A DNA stretch of 64,000 nucleotides from Burkholderia humptydooensis (lineage in GTDB: Bacteria > Pseudomonadota > Gammaproteobacteria > Burkholderiales > Burkholderiaceae): assembly GCF_001513745.1 (NCBI RefSeq), contig NZ_CP013380.1, positions 124,001 through 188,000 on the forward strand, written 5' to 3'. The translations under genes and the position numbers were made by a program. This document shows positions 20,359 through 28,711 of this stretch, piece by piece. The first letter of the stretch is position 1, and every line of letters starts with the position of its first letter. The notes under the pieces were generated by a model that saw only the letters and a list, made by a program, of their open reading frames with translations, was not told the DNA's origin and made no database searches.

Positions 20359-21033
20359 ATGACTTCGCGACATGTTCAGGTTTCGGCGTCTCCCGACAAG
20401 TCGATCGCGCAGCCGCAGCCGGCCTTGCGCCGCCGCCCGCGGCAGCGTCGCGCGCGCGCGAGCTCGGAGGCGCTGCAGCAGGCGTTTGTTCGGGTTTTGC
20501 TCGAGCGCGGCTACGCGAAGGCGACGATCCGCGAGATCGCCGCGGTCGCGGGCGTGAGCGTCGGCACGTTCTACGAGTATTTCGGCGACAAGGAGAGTCT
20601 CGCCGCGCTCACGATCCACCATTACGTGAAGGCGCTCGCGGCGCGCATGCGCGCGGTCGTCGATGCGCGGCGAGGCGCGGGCTGCCGGGCTGTCGCGGCC
20701 GCGCTCGTCGACGCGCAGGTCGACGTGGTCGAGCAGGACGCGCGCGTGTGGGCTGCGATGTTCACGATCGAGCGCAAGGTTTCGCCGATCGACGCGTATC
20801 GCCGGCATTACGACGATTACGTCGCACTATGGCGCGATGCGCTCGCCGGCGCGAGCGATGCGCCGGCCGATGCGCGGCTCGACGTGACGGCGCGCGTCGC
20901 GCATGCGCTGTGCTACGGGTGGGTGTCGCAATCGCTGCTGACGCAGGGCGCGAAGGTCGATGTCGCGCAGTTGCGCGGCGAGCTGCATCGGGCGGTGGAT
21001 GCATATCTCATGGCCTCGGCGGGGGGCGGGTGA
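20359..21033 (+). CDS. TetR-family transcriptional regulator
   Basis: The 224-residue protein has a helix-turn-helix near residues 50-75 (TIREIAAVAGVSVGTFYEYF), preceded by a basic N-terminus. The C-terminal ligand-binding half is not specific enough to name an effector. The frame is open upstream to 20284, which would overlap the aidB-like start, so the ATG at 20359 is preferred although its ribosome binding site is weak. Divergent arrangement suggests that it represses the dehydrogenase-ligase unit and itself. Confidence 0.85.
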   Translation: MTSRHVQVSASPDKSIAQPQPALRRRPRQRRARASSEALQQAFVRVLLERGYAKATIREIAAVAGVSVGTFYEYFGDKESLAALTIHHYVKALAARMRAVVDARRGAGCRAVAAALVDAQVDVVEQDARVWAAMFTIERKVSPIDAYRRHYDDYVALWRDALAGASDAPADARLDVTARVAHALCYGWVSQSLLTQGAKVDVAQLRGELHRAVDAYLMASAGGG

Positions 21034-21061
21034 ATCGGGCGTTCTTGACGTTTTTGCTGTC

Positions 21062-21091
21062 GATGCCGGGATGCCGGGATGCCGGGATGCC
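21062..21091. repeat. Tandem repeat of GATGCCGG, 3.75 copies
   Basis: Three perfect copies of the 8-base unit GATGCCGG (21062-21085) are followed by GATGCC. It lies in the 285-base spacer between the TetR gene and the aminotransferase gene. Such short perfect arrays vary in copy number among close relatives. Confidence 0.85.
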
Positions 21092-21318
21092 AATTGTGGC
21101 GCGAGGCGCGCCGGTGATCGCCGGCAGCCGTCTTGCCAACGCAGAACCGCCAAGTCGCCGGGCCGCCGGGCGCGCCGCCGTCATGAGCCATGAATTTTTC
21201 TCATGCATGCCATGACGAACTTTCGATTGCCGCCGGATATTGGCTCGGGCCAAATCCGCATCGTTGCCCCGCGCGCCGGCGTTGACCGGCGCGCCCGTCC
21301 ACGAGCCAAGGAGGATTC

Positions 21319-22473
21319 ATGCAGAGCGCCGCCGCGCCCCGTTCGAAGCTGCCCGACGTCGGCACGACGATCTTCACGGTCATCGGCATGCACGCCGCCG
21401 AGCACCAGGCGTTGAATCTGTCGCAGGGCGCGCCGAACTTTGCGCCCGATCCGGCGCTCGTCGAGCGCGTCGCCCGCGCGATGCGCGACGGGCACAACCA
21501 GTACGCGCCGATGGCGGGCGTCGCCGCGCTGCGCGAGGCGCTCGCCGTCAAGACCGAGCGCCTGTACGGCGGGCGCTACGATCCGGACTCCGAAATCACC
21601 GTCGTCGCGAGCGCGAGCGAGGGGCTCTACGCCACGATCAGCGCGCTCGTCCACCCGGGCGACGAGGTGATCTACTTCGAGCCGTCGTTCGACAGCTACG
21701 CACCGATCGTCCGGCTGCAGGGCGCGACGCCTGTGGCGATCAAGCTGTCGTCCGACGGCTTTCGCGTGAACTGGGACGAGGTGGCCGCGAAGATCACGCC
21801 GCGCACGCGGATGCTGATCGTCAACACGCCGCACAACCCGACCGCGACGATCCTCGGCGACGCCGACATCGCGCGCCTCGCGCAGCTCACCGCGGGCACC
21901 GACATCGTGGTGCTGTCCGACGAGGTGTATGAGCACGTCGTATTCGACGGCGCGCGCCATCACAGCATGGCGCGCCATCGCGCGCTCGCCGAGCGCAGCG
22001 TGATCGTGTCGTCGTTCGGCAAGTCGTATCACGTGACGGGCTGGCGCGTCGGCTACTGCCTCGCGCCAGCCGGGCTCACGCGCGAGCTGCGCAAGGTCCA
22101 TCAGTTCATGACGTTCGCGGCCGACACGCCGATGCAGCACGCGTTCGCCGAAGCGCTCGCCGAACCGTCGAGCTACCTCGAGCTCGGCGCGTTCTACGAG
22201 CGCAAGCGCGACCTGCTCGCGCGCGAGCTCGCCGACTCGCGTTTCGAACTGCTGCCGAGCGAGGGCTCGTTTTTCATGCTCGCGCGCTTTCGGCACTTTT
22301 CCGACGAAGCGGATGCGGACTTCGTGCTGCGCGCGATTCGCGACGCGCGCGTCGCGACGATCCCGCTGTCCGCGTTCTACGCGGACGGCGCGAACACCGG
22401 CTGCATCCGTCTCAGCTTTTCGAAGGACGACGCGACGCTGATCGAAGGCGCACGCCGTCTGCGCAGCCTCTGA
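21319..22473 (+). CDS. PLP-dependent aminotransferase, methionine aminotransferase type
   Basis: This 384-residue class I aminotransferase has the PLP-binding lysine at residue 235 (SFGKSYHVTGWRVGY). The N-terminal segments IFTVIGMHAAEHQALNLSQG and NQYAPMAGVAALREA resemble YbdL, the E. coli methionine aminotransferase, more than aspartate aminotransferases. It would exchange an amino group between methionine or an aromatic amino acid and a 2-oxo acid. AAGGAGG precedes the ATG at ideal spacing. A broken amino-acid binding protein and a FAD-linked oxidase follow on the same strand. Confidence 0.85.
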   Translation: MQSAAAPRSKLPDVGTTIFTVIGMHAAEHQALNLSQGAPNFAPDPALVERVARAMRDGHNQYAPMAGVAALREALAVKTERLYGGRYDPDSEITVVASASEGLYATISALVHPGDEVIYFEPSFDSYAPIVRLQGATPVAIKLSSDGFRVNWDEVAAKITPRTRMLIVNTPHNPTATILGDADIARLAQLTAGTDIVVLSDEVYEHVVFDGARHHSMARHRALAERSVIVSSFGKSYHVTGWRVGYCLAPAGLTRELRKVHQFMTFAADTPMQHAFAEALAEPSSYLELGAFYERKRDLLARELADSRFELLPSEGSFFMLARFRHFSDEADADFVLRAIRDARVATIPLSAFYADGANTGCIRLSFSKDDATLIEGARRLRSL

Positions 22474-22534
22474 CGTTCCGACGCGCGCGCTGCGCCGGCG
22501 ACCGGACAAGACCCGACCTCAAGGAGAATCATCG

Positions 22535-23340
22535 ATGAAACGACTGCAATTCTGGTTCGCGCTCGCATGCGCATTGGGCGCCGCCGCGGGTTCCGGCGCG
22601 GCGCGCGCCGACGCTGCGCCGACGCTGCGCCGACGCTGCGCTTCGGTCTCGAGGCGCAATATCCGCCGTTCGAATCGAAGGCGGCGAACGGCGAGCTGCA
22701 AGGCTTCGACATCGACGTCGGCAACGCCGTCTGCAAGGAGGCGAAGCTCGCGTGCAAATGGGTCGAGACGTCGTTCGACGGGCTGATCCCGGCGCTGCAG
22801 GGCCGCAAGTTCGACGCGATCAATTCGGCGATGAACGCGACCGACCAGCGCCGCCAGGCGATCGACTTCACGACGGTGATCTATCGCGTGCCGACGCAAC
22901 TGATCGCGCGCGCGGACAGCGGCCTCGCGCCGACGCCGGAATCGTTGAGGGGCCGGCGGATCGGCGTGCTGCAGGGCTCGATTCAGGAGACGTATGCGAA
23001 TGCGCACTGGGCGGGCGCGGGTGTGCAGGTCGTCGCGTATCAGGACCAGAATCAGGTGTATGCGGACCTCATGGCGGGCCGCCTCGACGGCACGCTCGTG
23101 CTTGCGCCCGCGGGCCAGCGCGGTTTCCTGTCGCGGCCGGACGCGAAGGGCTTCGCGTTCGTCGGGCAACCGGTGCGCGACGACAAGATCCTCGGAAGCG
23201 GGATCGCATTCGGGCTGCGCAAGGGCGACGATGCATTGAAGGCGCGCCTGAATGCCGCGATCGACAAGCTGAAGGCGGACGGCACCGTGAAGGCGTTCGG
23301 CCGCAAGTATTTCGGCGATATCGACATCTCGACGAAATGA
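22535..23340 (+). pseudogene. Amino-acid ABC transporter binding protein, frameshifted in a tandem repeat
   Basis: The ATG at 22535 opens a signal peptide (MKRLQFWFALACALGAAAG) and reads in frame to about 22630. The mature protein (TLRFGLEAQYPPFESKAANG, then a family 3 solute-binding fold to 23340) is in a different frame. The switch falls in three tandem copies of GCCGACGCTGC (22607-22639). With two copies the frames join exactly to read ADAAPTLRFGLEAQ. With three, the first frame runs on without function to 22786. The mature part is intact and resembles lysine/arginine/ornithine binding proteins. No permease genes are adjacent. An internal ATG at 22567 would give a product without a usable signal peptide. 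Confidence 0.85.
22607..22639. repeat. Three tandem copies of an 11-bp unit inside a signal peptide region
   Basis: The unit GCCGACGCTGC occurs three times without mismatch. Eleven is not a multiple of three, so each gain or loss of a unit shifts the frame. Two or five copies keep the binding-protein gene open; three or four break it. Confidence 0.95.
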
Positions 23341-23353
23341 CGGAGGCGGCGCG

Positions 23354-24850
23354 ATGAGCGAGCGGACGACGCGCGATGCGGCGGGCGTGGCGGGAACCGT
23401 CGCGTGCGGCGATGCATTCGGAGTTGACGGCGCCGCGGATGCATCCGTCGCCGCGGATACATCCGATGCGGCCGCGCACGCGATCGAATCGGCACTCGTC
23501 GCGGCACTCGGCGACGCGCTCGTCACGCGCTCCGCCGCGATCGAGCCGCGCTACTTCACCGCGTACAACGAAGCGCCCGGCGTGCGTCCGCTCGCGCTCG
23601 TGCGGCCGCGTTCCGTCGACGACGTATCGCGCGCGCTCGCGCTCTGCACGCGGCTGCGGCAGCCCGTCGTGCCGCAAGGCGGATTGACGGGGCTCGCACG
23701 CGGCGGCGTCGCGCTCGGCGGCGAGGTGGTGCTGTCGATGGAGCGCTTCGCCGGAATCGAGGACCTCGACGCGGCGGCCGGCACGATCACCGTGCGCGCG
23801 GGTACGACGCTGCAGGCGGTGCACGACGCGGCGGAAGCGGCCGGCTTCTCGTTCGGCGTCGATCTCGGCGCGCGCGGCTCGTGCCAGATCGGCGGGATGC
23901 TCGCGACCAACGCGGGCGGCACGCGCGCGATCCGCTTCGGGATGATGCGCGAGCAGACGCTCGGCATCGAGGCCGTGCTCGCCGACGGAACGATCGTCAC
24001 GTCGCTGAACCGGATGCTGAAGAACAATGCCGGCTATGACGTGAAGCAGCTCTTCATCGGCAGCGAGGGGACGCTCGGCGTCGTCACGCGTGCGGTGCTG
24101 CGGCTTCATCCGCCGCTCGCGCAGGCCGCGACGGCGCTCTGCCGCGTGCCCGACTACGACGCGCTCGTGCGGCTCTGGCGCGACGTGCGCGCAGCGCTGC
24201 CGGGCGTCGTCAGCTTCGAGGCGATGTGGCCCGCGTTCTATCGTTACGTCGCCGCGAACACGCCGGGCGTGACGGCGCCGTTCGATGCGGACGGCGATTT
24301 CGTGGTGCTGATCGAATGCATGGCGAACGGTCCGCAGGCGGACGCGCGCGATGCGCTCGAGCAATGCCTCGGCGCGTGCTCCGACGCCGGCCTCGTGACC
24401 GATGCGGCGCTTGCCGCGTCGGAGCGGCAGGCGCGCGACATGTGGACGCTGCGCGAAGGGCTCGCGATCGACACGTTGCCGCATCTGCTCAATTTCGACG
24501 TGAGCCTGCCCGTCGCCGAACTGGGCGCGTTCGCCATGCACTGCGATGCCGTGCTTCGCGCGCACTGGCCGCATGCGGTGTGCCTGTGCTTCGGGCATGT
24601 CGGCGACGGCAACGTGCACGTCGGCGTGTCGCTTGCCGATTTGCCCGTGCATGGCGCGGATCGCGTCGAGCGCGCCGTCTACGAGATCGTGCGCGAGCGG
24701 GGCGGATCGATATCGGCCGAGCACGGGATCGGCGTGCTCAAGCGGCCGTTTCTCGGGTATTCGCGCAGCGCCGCCGAGATCGGCGTGATGCGGACGATGA
24801 AGGCGGCGCTCGATCCGCTCGGGATTTTGAATCCAGGGAAGGTGTTGTAG
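23354..24850 (+). CDS. FAD-linked oxidase, GlcD / D-2-hydroxyacid dehydrogenase type
   Basis: This 498-residue flavoprotein has the PCMH FAD-binding domain with PQGGLTGLARGG near residue 110, GGMLATNAGGTRAIRFG near 180 and the family segment GSEGTLGVVTRAVLRLHPP. The C-terminal FAD-oxidase domain ends with HGIGVLKRPFL. Members oxidise D-lactate, glycolate, 2-hydroxyglutarate or related 2-hydroxyacids. The N-terminal 50 residues are an alanine- and aspartate-rich stretch without family support. GGAGG precedes the ATG, which is only 13 bases after the broken binding-protein gene, so the two are probably co-transcribed. Confidence 0.88.
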   Translation: MSERTTRDAAGVAGTVACGDAFGVDGAADASVAADTSDAAAHAIESALVAALGDALVTRSAAIEPRYFTAYNEAPGVRPLALVRPRSVDDVSRALALCTRLRQPVVPQGGLTGLARGGVALGGEVVLSMERFAGIEDLDAAAGTITVRAGTTLQAVHDAAEAAGFSFGVDLGARGSCQIGGMLATNAGGTRAIRFGMMREQTLGIEAVLADGTIVTSLNRMLKNNAGYDVKQLFIGSEGTLGVVTRAVLRLHPPLAQAATALCRVPDYDALVRLWRDVRAALPGVVSFEAMWPAFYRYVAANTPGVTAPFDADGDFVVLIECMANGPQADARDALEQCLGACSDAGLVTDAALAASERQARDMWTLREGLAIDTLPHLLNFDVSLPVAELGAFAMHCDAVLRAHWPHAVCLCFGHVGDGNVHVGVSLADLPVHGADRVERAVYEIVRERGGSISAEHGIGVLKRPFLGYSRSAAEIGVMRTMKAALDPLGILNPGKVL

Positions 24851-24959
24851 CTGTTGTCGTTGTTGTGGCGCGCTCGCGGCGCGATTCGGGGGCGGGCCGT
24901 ACGCACCGGCATGTCGTTCGCACGGATGTTGCCGCAGATCGGAGGAGCCGCCGACCCGT

Positions 24960-25604
24960 TCAGTCCGAATCCGACGAATCCGCCTGCGCGAACCGCGCGG
25001 CGACCTCGCGCAGCCAAGCCTCGCTCCACGTGAGCGCGCCCACCTTCAGATGTTCGACGATGCTGCGCACCCAGTCGAGCTCGGCTTCCAGCGTCACCCG
25101 CGTCAGCTCGCCGTCGAGCAGGAAGAGCCGCGGAATGTGCATCGCGAGCGCGGCGTCCTGTGCTTCGTCGAGGCGGGCCAGCTCGGCTTCAAGCGCGGCG
25201 GCGCGCGCTTCGAGCTGGCGGCGGGCATCGTCCGCGGACAGCAGCGGCAGCACCGACAGCGCGGCCGGAAACGACGGATATTCGCGCGCCGGCTGAGCGA
25301 GCTGCTCGCGCAGCCACATGCGCGCCGTGTCGCGGCCGGCATCGGTGATCTCGTAGACCGTGCGCTCCGGAAACGCGCCGTCGCGCTCGGTCTCGCGCAC
25401 GGCGATCAGCGCATCGCGCTGCAGACGCTCGATCGTCTGGTAGAGGCTGTTGCGCTGCTTGACGTTGACCACCTCGTCCTTGCCGCGCAGCTTCACGAGC
25501 TGCTGGATTCGGTACGCGTGCATCGGCGCTTCGGTGAGCATCGCGAGCACGACGAGCGCGAGCGGAGAGTATCGAGAGGCGGGTGGAGCCATCGCGCGAG
25601 CCAT
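24960..25604 (-). CDS. PadR-family transcriptional regulator
   Basis: This 214-residue protein starts with a winged-helix PadR domain (LALVVLAMLTEAPMHAYRIQQL, then NSLYQTIERLQRDALI and ERTVYEITDAGR). The C-terminal half is a helical dimerisation domain rich in leucine and alanine. A second ATG five codons in is equally possible as start. A perfect AT-rich dyad lies just upstream and is a likely operator for autoregulation. No target gene is obvious: the FAD-oxidase gene converges on it. Confidence 0.85.
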   Translation of the reverse strand: MARAMAPPASRYSPLALVVLAMLTEAPMHAYRIQQLVKLRGKDEVVNVKQRNSLYQTIERLQRDALIAVRETERDGAFPERTVYEITDAGRDTARMWLREQLAQPAREYPSFPAALSVLPLLSADDARRQLEARAAALEAELARLDEAQDAALAMHIPRLFLLDGELTRVTLEAELDWVRSIVEHLKVGALTWSEAWLREVAARFAQADSSDSD

Positions 25605-25626
25605 TGCATGAGTAGTTAATTAATTT

Positions 25627-25645
25627 CTAGTTATTATATAACTAG
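25627..25645. promoter_or_regulatory. AT-rich perfect dyad upstream of the PadR gene
   Basis: CTAGTTAT (25627-25634) and ATAACTAG (25638-25645) are complementary around a TAT centre. It lies about 25 bases before the PadR start in an AT-rich patch that would also hold the promoter. Its position fits an autoregulatory operator. Confidence 0.6.
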
Positions 25646-25702
25646 ATATAAAAGGGCGAAAGTCGTGCAACGCCTGCCGGCAGGGCATCCCGCGGCGGCG
25701 CG

Positions 25703-26134
25703 TCAGCCGACGTGCGTGCGCTTGCCCGGCATGTCCGGCGTTTCCATCGACGCGAGGCCATGCACGATCCCGCAATCCTCGACCGCGTGCTCGCCCTGGC
25801 ACCGCTCGCGCAATTCGATCAACTGTGTGCGCAAGTGCTGCAGTTCGGCTAGCCGCGTGTTGACGTGACCAATGTGCTCGTCGAGCAGCGCGTTGACCGA
25901 ATCGCAGCGATCCGCCGGATCGTCGGTGAAGCGCAGCAGTGCGCGGATCTCGTCGTGCGTCATGTCGAGCGCGCGGCAGTTCCGGATGAAGCGCAGCCGC
26001 TCAACGTGCGCGTCGGTGTAGTTGCGATAGTTGGAATCGGTCCGTTCCGCGTCGGGCATCAGCCCCTCTTTTTCGTAGAAACGAATCGTCTCGGGCGTGC
26101 ACCGCGCCGCTTTCGCCAGTTCGCCGATTTTCAT
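25703..26134 (-). CDS. cadR: MerR-family Cd/Pb-responsive regulator
   Basis: This 143-residue protein has the MerR winged helix at the N-terminus (MKIGELAKAARCTPETIRFY) and the long dimerisation helix. Cys77, Cys112 and Cys121 fit the three metal-binding cysteines of the CadR/PbrR group. The start at 26132-26134 has GGAG upstream and begins with the family N-terminus; the frame is open 14 codons further. It is divergent from the metal-efflux ATPase gene, with a MerR-type operator in between, so it almost certainly controls that gene. Confidence 0.92.
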   Translation of the reverse strand: MKIGELAKAARCTPETIRFYEKEGLMPDAERTDSNYRNYTDAHVERLRFIRNCRALDMTHDEIRALLRFTDDPADRCDSVNALLDEHIGHVNTRLAELQHLRTQLIELRERCQGEHAVEDCGIVHGLASMETPDMPGKRTHVG

Positions 26135-26155
26135 TCGAATCTCCTTACAAAAGAG

Positions 26156-26186
26156 TTGACCTTGTAGTGACTTCAAGGTGTTAACT
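26156..26186 (+). promoter_or_regulatory. MerR-type promoter and CadR operator for the efflux ATPase gene
   Basis: A -35 box TTGACC (26156-26161) is followed after 19 bases by a weak -10 region (26181-26186). The 21-bp dyad ACCTTG-9-CAAGGT (26159-26179) fills the spacer. Overlong 19-base spacers with a dyad between the boxes are the hallmark of promoters that MerR-family activators untwist. Confidence 0.8.
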
Positions 26187-26215
26187 GTACACCGTCAGTC
26201 ACTCAGGAGGTTGCC

Positions 26216-28699
26216 ATGACCGAGGCCACCCGGGCCGAAAGCCGGCCGCGAACGCCCGAATCCGATCGCGACAGCGCGCATTTGAACGATGCGCGCGTTT
26301 CGGCGCGCGCCGACGGCTGCTGCTCGCACGATCATCCGCATGGCGACGCCGAAACGCAGGCACGTCACGCCGGTCAATTATGCGATGGCGATTCGCGCGG
26401 CCACGGACAGGTTCCCGGTTCGCACGCGAACGGCGACCATCCGCACGAACACGGTCACGACCACGACCACGCCGGCGCGGCGTGCTGCGCACCCGCGCCG
26501 GTCGCGTTCGCGCCGCTGCCCGGCGCGCGAAAGGCCGCCGACGGCCGCGCGCGCTCGGCGTTCCGGATCATGCAGATGGACTGCCCGACCGAGGAGACGC
26601 TGATCCGCAAGAAGCTCGGCGGAATGTCCGAAGTCGCGGCGCTCGAATTCAATCTGATGCAGCGGATGCTGACGGTCGAGCACGCGCCGGGCGCGGAGGC
26701 GGGCATCGCCCGCGCGATTCGCTCGCTCGGCATGACGCCCGAGCAGGCGGATGCCGGCGCGTCGGGCCGGCCCGCTGCATCCGCGCCGGCCGATGCGCCG
26801 CGCCCGTGGTGGCCGCTCGCGGTCGCGGGCGTCGCGGCGGCCGCGTCGGAGGCGGCCACGTGGCTGCAACTGCCGGTGTGGCTCGCCGCCGCGCTCGCGC
26901 TCGCCGCGGTCGCGACCTGCGGCCTCGGCACGTACCGCAAGGGCTGGATCGCGCTCACCAACGGCAACCTGAACATCAATGCGCTGATGAGCATCGCGGT
27001 GACGGGCGCGATGGCGCTCGGCCAGTGGCCCGAGGCCGCGATGGTGATGGTGCTCTTCACCGTCGCCGAGCTGATCGAGGCGCGTTCGCTCGATCGCGCG
27101 CGCAACGCGATCCAGAGCCTGATGCGCCTTGCGCCCGACACCGCGACGGTCAAGCAGCCCGACGGCACGTGGCGGCCGGTCGACTCGGCGCAGGTCGCGC
27201 TCGGTGCGATCGTGCGCGTGAAGCCCGGCGAGCGGATCGGTCTCGACGGCGAGATCGTCGCCGGCCGCTCGAGCGTCAACCAGGCGCCGATCACGGGCGA
27301 GAGCCTGCCCGTCGAGAAGGCCGAAGGCGACGCGGTGTACGCGGGCACGATCAACGAGGCCGGCTCGTTCGAATATCGGGTGACGGCGGTTGCGAGCAAC
27401 ACGACGCTCGCGCGGATCATCCACGCGGTCGAGGAGGCGCAGGGCGCGAAGGCGCCGACGCAGCGTTTCGTCGACACCTTCGCGCGCGTCTACACGCCGA
27501 TCGTGTTCGCGATCGCGCTCATTGTCGCGATCGCGCCGCCGCTCGTGCTCGACGGCGCGTGGCGCGACTGGATCTACCGCGCGCTCGTGCTGCTCGTGAT
27601 CGCGTGCCCGTGCGCGCTCGTGATCTCGACGCCCGTCACGATCGTGTCGGGGCTCGCGGCGGCCGCGCGGCGCGGGATTCTCGTGAAGGGCGGCGTGTAC
27701 CTCGAGCAGGGGCGCCGGCTCGCGTGGCTCGCGCTCGACAAGACGGGCACGATCACGCGCGGCAAGCCGGTGCAGACCGATTTCGAGGGGCGCGCGGCCG
27801 ATGTCGACGCCGCGCGCGTGCGACGGCTCGCCGCGAGCCTCGCCGCGCGCTCGGACCACCCGGTTTCGCAGGCGGTCGCGGTGGCGAACGCGGCCGAAGC
27901 CGGCCTGGGCGGCCTGGACGGCGCCGGCCGCGCGAAGAGCGCGTCATTCTTCGACGTCGCCTACTTCGAGGCGATTCCCGGCCGCGGCGTGCGCGGTACG
28001 ATCGGCGGCGCGCCGTACTGGCTCGGCAATCATCGCCTCGTCGAGGAGCTCGAGTGCTGCACGCCGGCGCTCGAAGCGCGCCTCGACGAGCTGGAGCGGC
28101 AGGGCAAGACGGTCGTGATGCTGATCGACGGCACGCGCGTGCTCGGTCTCTTCGCGGTCGCCGACACGGTGAAGGACACGAGCCGCGCGGCGCTCGCGGA
28201 ACTGCACGCGCTCGGCATCAAGACCGCGATGCTGACGGGCGACAACCCGCACACCGCGCAAGCGATCGCGCAGCAGGTCGGCATCGACGACGCGCGCGGC
28301 AACCAGTTGCCGCAGGACAAGCTCGCCGCCGTCGAAGAGCTTGCGGCGGGCGGCCGCGCGGTGGGCATGGTCGGCGACGGGATCAACGACGCGCCGGCGC
28401 TCGCGCGCGCCGACATCGGCTTTGCGATGGGCGCGATGGGCACCGACACCGCGATCGAGACGGCCGACGTCGCGCTGATGGACGACGATCTGCGGAAGAT
28501 CCCGGCGTTCGTGCGGCTGTCGCGCGCGACGCATCGCGTGCTCATGCAGAACATCACGTTCGCGCTCGCCGTGAAGGCGGTGTTCGTCGGCCTCACGGTC
28601 GCGGGGATGGGCACGATGTGGATGGCGGTGTTCGCCGACGCGGGCGCGAGCCTCATCGTCGTCGGCAATGGCTTGCGGCTGCTGCGCCGCGGTCAATGA
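26216..28699 (+). CDS. cadA: Heavy-metal-translocating P-type ATPase (Cd/Zn/Pb efflux)
   Basis: This 827-residue inner-membrane pump exports divalent soft metals using ATP. The first 100 residues are rich in histidine and cysteine (CCSHDHPHGD, HPHEHGHDHDHAGAACC) and probably bind metal. A heavy-metal-associated domain follows with MDCPTEETLI. The intramembrane CPC motif is at residues 464-466, the phosphorylated aspartate is Asp508 in DKTGT, and GDGINDAP marks the hinge. CPC together with MDCPTEE and the CadR neighbour points to Zn/Cd/Pb rather than copper. Expression should be induced through CadR. Confidence 0.95.
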   Translation: MTEATRAESRPRTPESDRDSAHLNDARVSARADGCCSHDHPHGDAETQARHAGQLCDGDSRGHGQVPGSHANGDHPHEHGHDHDHAGAACCAPAPVAFAPLPGARKAADGRARSAFRIMQMDCPTEETLIRKKLGGMSEVAALEFNLMQRMLTVEHAPGAEAGIARAIRSLGMTPEQADAGASGRPAASAPADAPRPWWPLAVAGVAAAASEAATWLQLPVWLAAALALAAVATCGLGTYRKGWIALTNGNLNINALMSIAVTGAMALGQWPEAAMVMVLFTVAELIEARSLDRARNAIQSLMRLAPDTATVKQPDGTWRPVDSAQVALGAIVRVKPGERIGLDGEIVAGRSSVNQAPITGESLPVEKAEGDAVYAGTINEAGSFEYRVTAVASNTTLARIIHAVEEAQGAKAPTQRFVDTFARVYTPIVFAIALIVAIAPPLVLDGAWRDWIYRALVLLVIACPCALVISTPVTIVSGLAAAARRGILVKGGVYLEQGRRLAWLALDKTGTITRGKPVQTDFEGRAADVDAARVRRLAASLAARSDHPVSQAVAVANAAEAGLGGLDGAGRAKSASFFDVAYFEAIPGRGVRGTIGGAPYWLGNHRLVEELECCTPALEARLDELERQGKTVVMLIDGTRVLGLFAVADTVKDTSRAALAELHALGIKTAMLTGDNPHTAQAIAQQVGIDDARGNQLPQDKLAAVEELAAGGRAVGMVGDGINDAPALARADIGFAMGAMGTDTAIETADVALMDDDLRKIPAFVRLSRATHRVLMQNITFALAVKAVFVGLTVAGMGTMWMAVFADAGASLIVVGNGLRLLRRGQ

Positions 28700-28711
28700 A
28701 CGGAGGCGGCG

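Noticed and set aside
22567..23340. An intact binding protein starting at the internal ATG 22567
   Set aside because: The N-terminus would be arginine-rich with no signal peptide, while the true signal peptide is encoded in the other frame just upstream.
26378..27859. 493-codon minus-strand frame opposite cadA
   Set aside because: Low-complexity shadow frame; cadA motifs are complete on the plus strand.
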